From: Paludisphaera soli
Lineage (GTDB): Bacteria; Planctomycetota; Planctomycetia; Isosphaerales; Isosphaeraceae
Length of the DNA stretch: 64,000 bases
Reading direction: 5' to 3'
NCBI RefSeq assembly: GCF_011064595.1
Contig: NZ_JAALJI010000010.1
Coordinates: 62,001-126,000, forward strand
The notes beneath the pieces were generated by a model. It was not told the DNA's origin. It saw only the letters and a list, made by a program, of their open reading frames with translations, and searched no databases. How positions within the stretch are numbered: position 1 is the stretch's first letter; the number at the start of each line of letters is the position of its first letter. The translations under genes and the position numbers were made by a program. Below, piece after piece: positions 1 through 6,612 of the stretch.

Positions 1-549
1 GTCAACCGCGGTCCCGACTCCCGCGGCGTCCTCGACGCGCTGGCCGACCTGAAGGATCGCTGCCGCCTCGTCCCGATCCTCGGCAATCACGACGAGATGC
101 TCCTCCGCGCGCACTCCGGCCTCCCCGCTCCCGCGACCGTCCCGGGCGGCCCGCCTGGCGATCGGCCCGACCGGGACTGGGGCCGCGAGCTGGAAAAGCT
201 CAGCCCGGCGAATCTAGCCTTCCTCAGGACCTGCGTCGATTCGCACGAGGCGCCAGACCACTTCTTCGTCCACGCCGCCTACGACCCCGCCCAGCCGCTC
301 GACCGCCAGCCGGCGTCGCTCCTGCGCTGGCACTCGCTGAAGTTCGGCGTGCCGCGGCGTCATTTCTCGGGGAAGACGGCCGTCGTCGGCCATTCGTCCC
401 AGAAGAACGGCAAGATCCTCGACCTGGGCCATATCGTCTGCATCGACACCTACTGCCACGGCGGCGGCTGGCTCACCGCCCTCGACGTCGTCACCGGCCG
501 GACCTGGCAGGCCGATCGCGAGGGCAGGCTCCGTCGCCCCCAACGCTGA
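1..549 (+). CDS. Metallophosphoesterase, 3' part only
   Basis: This is the C-terminal part of a calcineurin-like phosphoesterase; the 5' end lies outside the window. The frame is open from base 1 and carries an N-R-G-P-D-S-like segment followed by the metal-binding GNHDE motif (about residues 28-32 of the visible part). Two later histidine motifs, FVHAAY and VVGHSS, fit the remaining metal ligands of the fold. The architecture resembles the small bacterial PPP-type Ser/Thr or diadenosine-tetraphosphate phosphatases. The family is firm from these motifs, but the substrate cannot be told. An internal ATG at 97 lies after the catalytic motif, so it is not the true start. Confidence 0.85.
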   Translation, partial: VNRGPDSRGVLDALADLKDRCRLVPILGNHDEMLLRAHSGLPAPATVPGGPPGDRPDRDWGRELEKLSPANLAFLRTCVDSHEAPDHFFVHAAYDPAQPLDRQPASLLRWHSLKFGVPRRHFSGKTAVVGHSSQKNGKILDLGHIVCIDTYCHGGGWLTALDVVTGRTWQADREGRLRRPQR

Positions 550-972
550 TCGTCACTCGACGCGCCTGCCCGATTTGCTTTTTTCGGTCCACGCGTTCCC
601 CAACTCTCCGGGATGTCCCACCATAATCTGGGGAAATGCGCCCGCCCCTCAGGCCGCGCCCGGCGATTCGGGCGGCGGAATGCTCGCGAGACGACGACCG
701 CCTCGCTTCGGGCGTGGCGAAGTGCGCCGAACGAAGCCGATCCCGGGCCCCTCCACCTGTCCACAAAGCCTATTCCAGAAGCAAGATGCATCCGACGGCT
801 TCGTTTTCGGGTCCGGTCGAACGAACCCGATTCGGCCCGGCTCGCGTCGGGGAGGCTCGCCGAAGTTCCGGGGCCCGTCGGGTTGGTCCAATCACTCAGG
901 GGGCTTATGATGAACCCAGCCAGGATCTCCAGGGCATCCAGACAGCTTCGTCGAAGCGGACGTGGAATCATC
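550..972. other. Intergenic stretch with dispersed repeats upstream of pckA
   Basis: No convincing gene lies here, although the pckA reading frame stays open back to 613. The segment from about 728 to 840 carries copies of a short motif, CGAACGAAGCC(G/A)AT, that recurs in the gap at 28.4-28.9 kb. A purine-rich AGGGGG sits at 898-903, just upstream of an in-frame ATG at 907, so an alternative pckA start lies within this stretch. No clear promoter hexamers were seen. Confidence 0.6.
728..835. repeat. Short dispersed repeat, CGAACGAAGCC type, two direct copies
   Basis: CGAACGAAGCCGATCCCGG lies at 728-746 and a related copy, CGAACGAACCCGATTCGG, at 818-835. A reverse-oriented relative, GGCTTCGTTTTCGGG, lies near 796-811. 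The same core recurs at 28411-28424, 28812-28825 and about 28895-28920 in another intergenic region, and I did not notice it in coding sequence here. This pattern suggests a genome-wide intergenic repeat rather than chance, but its function is unknown. Confidence 0.6.
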
Positions 973-2544
973 ATGAGCGGCCATGAGAAGGAAGTCGTGA
1001 AGTCGCACGGGCTCGAGACGCTGGGCATCGCGCGGAAGGCGCCGACCCACTGGAACCCGCCGGCGCCGGCCCTGTACGAGCACGCCGTGCGTCGCGGGGA
1101 GGGGCTGATCGCCCATCTCGGCCCCTTCGTCGTCGACACGGGCCGCCACACCGGCCGGTCGCCCGGCGACAAGTTCACCGTCAAGGAGCCCGGCAGCCGC
1201 GACCGGATCTGGTGGGGCGAGCACAATCACCCGATCTCCGAGGAATCCTTCGACCGCGTCTGGGACCGTCTGCGGGCCTACCTGGCCGACAAGGAGCTGT
1301 TCGTCCAGGACTGCTACGGCGGCGCCGATCCTCGCTTTCGGCTCCCGGTCCGGGTCGTCACTCAGTACGCCTGGCACAGCCTCTTCATCCGGGACTTGCT
1401 CATCCGCGAGCACGACGAGGACGTCCTGCGCGAGTTCCTCCCCGAGTTCACGATCGTCGACGCCCCCGAGTTCCAGGCCGATCCCGCAACCGATGGCACC
1501 CGGTCCGGCACCTTCATCCTCATCAACCTCGCGAGGAAGCTCGTCCTGATCGGCGGCACCCGCTACGCCGGCGAGATCAAGAAGTCGGTCTTCTCGATCC
1601 TCAACTACCTCCTCCCCCTGCGTGGGGTGCTGGGGATGCACTGCTCGGCCAATTACGGCGCGGACCGCGACGACGCGGCGCTGTTCTTCGGCCTCTCGGG
1701 GACCGGCAAGACGACCCTCTCGACCTCGCCCGACCGGACCCTCATCGGCGACGACGAGCACGGCTGGAGCGAGGACGGAGTCTTCAACTTCGAGGGGGGC
1801 TGCTACGCCAAGGCCATCCGCATCCGCGAGGAGACCGAGCCCGAGATCTACGACACCACCCGGCGGTTCGGCACCTTGCTGGAAAACGTGGTCATCGACC
1901 CGGACACCCGGCGGCTCGACCTCGACAGCGCGGAACTCACCGAGAACACCCGGGCGGCGTACCCCATCACGCACATCCCCCACGCCGACCCGGCGGGCGT
2001 GGCGGGCCATCCCCGGCACATCTTCTTCCTGACCTACGACGCCTTCGGCGTGCTGCCGCCGATCGCCCGGCTGACCGCCGACCAGGCCATGTTCCACTTC
2101 CTCGCCGGTTACACCTCGAAGGTCGCCGGGACCGAAACGGGCGTGAACGAGCCCCAGGTGGTGTTCAGCCCCTGCTTCGGCGGGCCGTTCCTGCCGCTCC
2201 ACCCCAGGGTCTACGCGAAGTTGCTGGGCGAGAAGATCCACCGCCACGAGGTCCGCTGCTGGTTGGTCAACACCGGGAACACCGGCGGGCCCTACGGCGT
2301 CGGCAGGCGGATCGCCATGCCGATCACCCGGTCGCTCGTCCATGCGGCGCTGGCGGGCGAGCTGAACGAGATCGCGACCGAGCCCGACGAGGCGTTCCGC
2401 CTCGGCCGGCTGACCTCATGCCCCGGCCTGGCCCCGGACGTGCTCGACCCCCGGGCCTCGTGGCCCGACCCGGAGGCGTATGACCGGAAGGCCGCCGAGC
2501 TGGCGGCCCGCTTCGCGGAGAACCACGACAGGTTCCAGGCCTGA
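973..2544 (+). CDS. pckA: Phosphoenolpyruvate carboxykinase (ATP)
   Basis: This cytosolic enzyme converts oxaloacetate and ATP to phosphoenolpyruvate, CO2 and ADP, the first step of gluconeogenesis. The 523-residue product matches the usual 520-540. It shows an RSPGDKF substrate-binding motif, a P-loop GLSGTGKTTLS (about residues 240-250, Lys246) and the metal/kinase-2 motif LIGDDEHGW (257-265), which are the hallmarks of the ATP-dependent family. The start at 973 places the homologous N-terminus directly after MSGHEK. In-frame ATGs at 907 and 910, which have a better ribosome-binding site (AGGGGG at 898-903), would add about 21-22 residues. The gene converges on hpnR, and the two stop codons share one hairpin. 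Confidence 0.95.
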   Translation: MSGHEKEVVKSHGLETLGIARKAPTHWNPPAPALYEHAVRRGEGLIAHLGPFVVDTGRHTGRSPGDKFTVKEPGSRDRIWWGEHNHPISEESFDRVWDRLRAYLADKELFVQDCYGGADPRFRLPVRVVTQYAWHSLFIRDLLIREHDEDVLREFLPEFTIVDAPEFQADPATDGTRSGTFILINLARKLVLIGGTRYAGEIKKSVFSILNYLLPLRGVLGMHCSANYGADRDDAALFFGLSGTGKTTLSTSPDRTLIGDDEHGWSEDGVFNFEGGCYAKAIRIREETEPEIYDTTRRFGTLLENVVIDPDTRRLDLDSAELTENTRAAYPITHIPHADPAGVAGHPRHIFFLTYDAFGVLPPIARLTADQAMFHFLAGYTSKVAGTETGVNEPQVVFSPCFGGPFLPLHPRVYAKLLGEKIHRHEVRCWLVNTGNTGGPYGVGRRIAMPITRSLVHAALAGELNEIATEPDEAFRLGRLTSCPGLAPDVLDPRASWPDPEAYDRKAAELAARFAENHDRFQA

Positions 2545-2568
2545 CCCTGGACCGGCTCCGGTCAGGCC
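2538..2568. terminator. Hairpin shared by convergent pckA and hpnR
   Basis: GGCCTGACC (2538-2546) pairs perfectly with GGTCAGGCC (2560-2568) across a 13-nt loop. The stop codon of pckA (2542-2544) lies in the left arm and the stop codon of hpnR (2562-2564, minus strand) in the right arm. Only 17 nt separate the two genes. There is no T-run on either side, so this is a candidate bidirectional transcription end rather than a textbook intrinsic terminator. Confidence 0.5.
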
Positions 2569-4115
2569 GAGGGCTTGCCGCCGATCCGGGTCTCCTCGAC
2601 GAACGCCTCGGTTTGGGCGTCGATCGAGCGGCCCCGTCGGCCCGGCGACGGGTGGATGTACAGGGTATGCGGGTCCACCACGTCCTGATGTGCGGGGGGG
2701 GGCGTCATCGGGTAGCGGACCGGCTGGCGATGGTCGGCGAGCTGCAGCTCGGGGTTGAAGACGCTGTTGAACTTCCAGAGCATCTTGAGCGTGTTGGTCT
2801 GCCCCCGCCGCAGGTTGTCGGCCAGGATCCCGCCGAGCGCCACGAAGGCCTTCCAGCCCAGGTGCTTGCGGTTGAGGACCTGCTGGGTCTTGACCAGCTC
2901 GGCGTAGAAATCCTCGATCGGCAGCTTGGTCGGCAGCACCGCGTGCTGGATGTCGAACAGCCGGTAGTCGTGGGTGGTGAGCTTGCGCGACTCGGTGACC
3001 CAGCTCTCGGTGCCGGGATAGGGGGTGTTCACGCTGATGTTGACGATCTCGGGGATCTCCAGGCACCACTGCCGGATGACCTCGAACTGCTTCCGGTCCC
3101 ACGACGGGTCGGCGATCAGGTTGATCGCGACCATGATCCCCAGTGACCGCGCGAACTCCAGGGCCTCGAAGCTCTTGGAGAGCGTCACCCGCTTGCGAAA
3201 GCGCTTCAGGCCCTCCTCGTCGATCGCCTCGACGCCCAGGAACATGTACTGGAGGCCCAGCGTCTTCCAGAACTTGAAGACATCCTTGTTGCGCAGGAGG
3301 ACGTCGCCCCGGGTCTCCAGGTAGTACTGCTTGCGGATCCCCCGGCGGGCGATCCCCTCGCCGATCGCCATGCCGTGCTCGGCCTGGATGAAGGCCACGT
3401 CGTCGACGATGAAGACGCCCGGCTCGCGGATCGAGGCCAGCTCGTCGACCGACGCCTCGGCCGACTTCACCCGGTAGCTCCGGCCGTAGAACGTCCAGGC
3501 GCTGCAGAACGAGCAGTCCCAGGGGCAGCCCCGGCTGAACTCGATCGAGGCGCAGGGGTCCAGGACCCCGATGAAGTACTTGCGGCGGTGACGCAGCAGG
3601 TCGCGCGCGGGGGTCAGGTCGTTCAGGTCGTGGACGAACGCCGCCCGGGGGCCGTGTCCCGAAGGCGCGACGACGCCGGGGATGTCCAGGAGGCTCGTCG
3701 GGTCGCGGTCGGCGGCGGCTTCGATCAGGCGGGCGACGGCGGCCTCCCCCTCCCCCTTCAGCACGCAGTCGATGGCCCCCTCGGCGTGCCGCAGGACGTC
3801 CTCGGCGACGAACGAGGCGCTATGGCCGCCGGCGAAGAGGAAGGCGTCCGGGAGCCGCTGCCGCGTCGCCTTCGCCAGGTCGATCACCTCGGGGATGTTC
3901 GCCAGGTAGTTGAGCGAGTAGGCGACGGCGTCGGGCCGCCAGGAGTCGATCGCCCGGAGATAGGCTGCGTGGTCCTCGACCTGGAGGTCGATCAGGCGGA
4001 CGTCGTGGCCGGCCCGTCGCAGCTCCGCCGCGATCGTCTCGATCCCCAGCGGCTCCAGCCGCAGGAAGACCTTCGTGTACATCAGCGAGCTGGGGTGGAC
4101 GGCCAGGATCTTCAT
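2562..4115 (-). CDS. hpnR: B12-binding radical SAM enzyme, hopanoid C-3 methylase-like
   Basis: The predicted role is SAM- and cobalamin-dependent methylation of hopanoids at C-3. The 517-residue protein has an N-terminal cobalamin-binding (Rossmann-like) domain (about residues 1-150). A radical SAM domain follows, with the cluster motif CPWDCSFC (Cys197, Cys201, Cys204), and a long C-terminal part ends in a TLYIHPSPGR...EAFVEETR segment. The opening MKILAVHPSSLMYTK and the LWKFNSVFNPELQLADH stretch match my memory of HpnR proteins closely; sister B12-radical SAM families do not open this way. The start at 4115 is chosen because homology begins there; the open frame to 4304 is an artefact of base composition. 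No other hopanoid genes (shc, hpn) are nearby. The exact substrate is inferred. Confidence 0.8.
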   Translation of the reverse strand: MKILAVHPSSLMYTKVFLRLEPLGIETIAAELRRAGHDVRLIDLQVEDHAAYLRAIDSWRPDAVAYSLNYLANIPEVIDLAKATRQRLPDAFLFAGGHSASFVAEDVLRHAEGAIDCVLKGEGEAAVARLIEAAADRDPTSLLDIPGVVAPSGHGPRAAFVHDLNDLTPARDLLRHRRKYFIGVLDPCASIEFSRGCPWDCSFCSAWTFYGRSYRVKSAEASVDELASIREPGVFIVDDVAFIQAEHGMAIGEGIARRGIRKQYYLETRGDVLLRNKDVFKFWKTLGLQYMFLGVEAIDEEGLKRFRKRVTLSKSFEALEFARSLGIMVAINLIADPSWDRKQFEVIRQWCLEIPEIVNISVNTPYPGTESWVTESRKLTTHDYRLFDIQHAVLPTKLPIEDFYAELVKTQQVLNRKHLGWKAFVALGGILADNLRRGQTNTLKMLWKFNSVFNPELQLADHRQPVRYPMTPPPAHQDVVDPHTLYIHPSPGRRGRSIDAQTEAFVEETRIGGKPSA

Positions 4116-4132
4116 GAGCGCTCCGCGCGGCC

Positions 4133-4150
4133 CCCGGGAATGGTGAAATC
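4133..4150 (+). repeat. Direct repeat, copy 1 of 2, in hpnR-miaB gap
   Basis: CCCGGGAATGGTGAAATC here is repeated as CCCGGGAATGATAAAATC at 4310-4327, with 16 of 18 positions identical. Copy 1 lies just upstream of the hpnR start and copy 2 overlaps the putative miaB -10 element. It could be a shared operator, or chance in a GC-rich background. Confidence 0.4.
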
Positions 4151-4297
4151 TTGCCAAAAGGTTTATATCAAGCGGGCCGGCCCGACGCCAGGGCGGCTCC
4201 CCTCGGGCCGGCCCGGCCGCGAGCGCGCCAAACCCCGCCGCCCGCCCGACCGGCAAGGTCATCCGCACTCCGACGCCCCTCGTCGCATCGAGAGCCG

Positions 4298-4326
4298 TTC
4301 CCATTATCGCCCGGGAATGATAAAAT
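4298..4326 (+). promoter_or_regulatory. Candidate sigma-70 promoter of miaB
   Basis: TTCCCA (4298-4303) and TAAAAT (4321-4326) are separated by 17 bases. The -10 matches the consensus at five of six positions, and the -35 at four of six. It lies about 95 nt upstream of the miaB start. The second copy of the 18-bp direct repeat (4310-4327) covers the -10 element. Confidence 0.35.
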
Positions 4327-4419
4327 CCACCCTTCGACGAGAGGCCGGCCCCGGCCCCGACGTGTCCCCGTTCCTCGCGTGACAGGCCGCGCCGCCCGCC
4401 GCCTGGGAGTGTCCGAGCG

Positions 4420-5850
4420 ATGGCCGACCAGCCGACCTCGCAGCCGAAGAAGCTCTACATCGAGACCGTCGGCTGCCAGATGAACGTCCTCGACAGCGAG
4501 CTCGTCGTCGCCCGCCTGCGCGACGACGGCTACGAGCTGACCGACGACATCGACCAGGCCGACGCCATCCTCTACAACACCTGCTCGGTCCGCCAGCACG
4601 CCGAGGACAAGATCTACAGCGCCCTGGGCCGGATCAAGCACCTCAAGAAGAAGAAGCCCGAGCTGGCCGTCGGGGTGCTCGGCTGCATGGCCCAGAAGGA
4701 CCAGGGCCAGATCCTCAAGCGCGCCCCCCACGTCGACGTGGTGATCGGCCCCGGACAGCTCGGCCGCGTCCCCGAGCTGATCGCCAAGGCGAAGGCCGAG
4801 GCGACGCCCCAGATGGCCGTCAGCCTGGCCCGCAACGCGGGCAGCCGCGAGCACGTCACGTCCAGCTTCGACAGCTACGACGCCGACCGCGAGCCCGCCG
4901 TCCGCCCCAGTACGTTCCAGGCGTATCTCCGGGTCATGATGGGGTGCGACAAGTTCTGCACCTACTGCATCGTCCCCTCGGTCCGGGGGCCGGAGCAGAG
5001 TCGCCCGCCGTCGGGGATCGTCGCCGAGGCCCGGCTGCTCGCCATGCAGGGGGTCAAGGAGATCACCCTCGTCGGCCAGACCGTCAACAGCTACAAGCAC
5101 AAGGAGGCCGACGGCCGGATCACCCGGCTCTCGGACCTTCTCGCCCGGCTCCACGACGTCGACGGCGTCGAGCGGATCAAGTTCATCACGAGCTTCCCCA
5201 ACGACATGACCGACGACCTGCTCCAGGCCGTCCGCGACCTGCCCAAGGTCTCGCGCTACATCCACGTCCCCGCCCAGAGCGGCTGCGACCTCGTCCTCAA
5301 GCGGATGAAGCGGATGTACACGGCCGCCTTCTACGAGGAGATGCTGGCCCGGCTCCGCGAGACCATCCCCGGCTCGTCGGTCTCCAGCGACTTCATCGTC
5401 GGCTTCTGCGGCGAGACCGACGAGTCGTTCGAGAAGACCGTCGGCCTGCTGGAGCGCTCCCGGTTCAAGAACAGCTTCATCTTCAAGTACAGCCCCCGCA
5501 CCGGCACCAAGGCCGACGACCTCTACCCCGACGACGTGCCCGAGGAGGTCAAGCGGCGCCGCAACCACGTCCTCCTGGACCTCCAGACGAGGATCAGCCT
5601 GGAAGACAACCGGGCCTTCATCGGCCGCGAGGAGACGGTGCTCGTCGAGGGCCGCAGCCGCTCCACCACCCGCAAGGAGGGCTGGGAGGGCCCCGACCAG
5701 CTCACCGGCCGGACGCACTGCGACCGCATCGTCGTGTTCGACGGTCCCGACGAGCTTTCCGGCCGGCTGACGCGGGTCCGGATCGAGAACGCCAGCGCCG
5801 TGACGCTGTTCGGCCGCGTCGCCGAAGGCCAAGTCGCGGGCCCGGTTTGA
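4420..5850 (+). CDS. miaB: tRNA-2-methylthio-N6-isopentenyladenosine synthase (MiaB)
   Basis: This radical SAM methylthiotransferase converts i6A37 to ms2i6A37 in tRNAs that read UNN codons. The 476-residue protein has the full family layout. An N-terminal UPF0004 domain carries auxiliary-cluster cysteines Cys19 (in VGCQMN), Cys55 (in YNTCSVR) and Cys89 (in LGCMAQ). A radical SAM domain follows with CDKFCTYC (Cys176, Cys180, Cys183), and a C-terminal TRAM-like RNA-binding domain covers about residues 395-470. The length agrees with the family. The partner miaA is not in this window. It is followed after 11 nt by the SMI1/KNR4 gene, so the two are probably co-transcribed. Confidence 0.95.
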   Translation: MADQPTSQPKKLYIETVGCQMNVLDSELVVARLRDDGYELTDDIDQADAILYNTCSVRQHAEDKIYSALGRIKHLKKKKPELAVGVLGCMAQKDQGQILKRAPHVDVVIGPGQLGRVPELIAKAKAEATPQMAVSLARNAGSREHVTSSFDSYDADREPAVRPSTFQAYLRVMMGCDKFCTYCIVPSVRGPEQSRPPSGIVAEARLLAMQGVKEITLVGQTVNSYKHKEADGRITRLSDLLARLHDVDGVERIKFITSFPNDMTDDLLQAVRDLPKVSRYIHVPAQSGCDLVLKRMKRMYTAAFYEEMLARLRETIPGSSVSSDFIVGFCGETDESFEKTVGLLERSRFKNSFIFKYSPRTGTKADDLYPDDVPEEVKRRRNHVLLDLQTRISLEDNRAFIGREETVLVEGRSRSTTRKEGWEGPDQLTGRTHCDRIVVFDGPDELSGRLTRVRIENASAVTLFGRVAEGQVAGPV

Positions 5851-5861
5851 AGGGGGCTCCG

Positions 5862-6587
5862 ATGCCGAGCCAGCTCCAGGAGCTGGTGAACTGCTGGATG
5901 GCCTGGGGCGGCGTGGACGCTGCGCTCGGGCCCGACGCGACGGCGCTGGCGGCCGGGTTCGACGACGACGCGGTGCGACCGGGCGCCTCGCCGGGAGCCC
6001 TCGCGGGCTGGGAGAACCGCCACGGCTTCCGGCTCCCCGCCGGCCTCCGCGCCTGGCTGCTGCTCTCGGACGGGCTCCATCGCCGGGCCCCGCTGATCCA
6101 CCCCATCTCGGCCATCGGGCCGATGATCCTGTTCGCCCCGATGGACGAGCTGCACATCCAGCCCGAGAGCTGGTTCGAGCTGGGCAACCCGAACGTGGAG
6201 ACGGTCTGCATCGACCTGGCCTACCGCTGGCCCGGGGGCGGCTGTCCGATCTTCGCCTCGGGCGACGAGGCGGCCGGCACCAAGCCCCGCATCATCGCCC
6301 GGAGCTTCGAGGAGTGGTTCCTGAAGCTCCTGGCCGAGGGGGGCCGCGAGTACTGGCTCGACCCCGATTTCGCCGCGTTCGGGAACCCCTGGGAGGCCCA
6401 CCGCCGGTTCACCCCGCCCCCGGAGCTGCCGGGCCCCCTCCGCCCGTTCACCGCCGCGGTCGGGCCGCTCGTCTGGGCGGGGGTCGACGAGCGCGAGATC
6501 GCCGCGAGGACCGGCTTGACCCACGACGACGTCGAGGCCATCATCCGGCACCTCCAGCACGTTCCGCCCAACCTGGCGTCCCCGTGA
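5862..6587 (+). CDS. SMI1/KNR4 family protein
   Basis: The 241-residue soluble protein has the SMI1/KNR4 (SUKH) signature in its first half: a WENRHGFRLPAGLRAWLLLSDG core (about residues 46-67). Further on, a conserved aspartate-rich and W-P-rich stretch is followed by the typical FEEWF segment. The C-terminal ~70 residues are a small helical extension (ERE-IAARTGLTHDDVEAIIRHL) that looks like a helix-turn-helix, which is unusual for the family. The start at 5862 follows the purine run AGGGGG at 5851-5856. SUKH proteins often act as immunity proteins, but no toxin gene is adjacent, and the setting between miaB and glnE argues for a housekeeping or regulatory role. Confidence 0.75.
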   Translation: MPSQLQELVNCWMAWGGVDAALGPDATALAAGFDDDAVRPGASPGALAGWENRHGFRLPAGLRAWLLLSDGLHRRAPLIHPISAIGPMILFAPMDELHIQPESWFELGNPNVETVCIDLAYRWPGGGCPIFASGDEAAGTKPRIIARSFEEWFLKLLAEGGREYWLDPDFAAFGNPWEAHRRFTPPPELPGPLRPFTAAVGPLVWAGVDEREIAARTGLTHDDVEAIIRHLQHVPPNLASP

Positions 6588-6612
6588 CGCCCCGGCCCCG
6601 GGGGGCGTCGTC

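Larger units (their letters stand above)
4116..4419. other. Divergent intergenic region between hpnR and miaB
   Basis: No gene is seen in these 304 bases. The region is comparatively AT-rich near 4141-4177 and 4298-4326. It contains an 18-bp direct repeat with two mismatches at its two ends and a possible miaB promoter, both listed separately. A promoter for hpnR presumably lies near 4140-4180 (an AT-rich patch with GTTTATATC), but no clean pair of hexamers was found. Confidence 0.5.

Noticed and set aside
613-972. Upstream extension of the pckA frame to 613
   Set aside because: The frame is open, but it crosses the intergenic repeat copies and shows no protein-like or homologous sequence. 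Starts at 973 or 907-910 fit the family length.
892-2343. Long minus-strand open frame opposite pckA (483 codons)
   Set aside because: It is fully antisense to pckA, with a composition of V, G, E, A and D typical of shadow frames in GC-rich DNA, and no domain.
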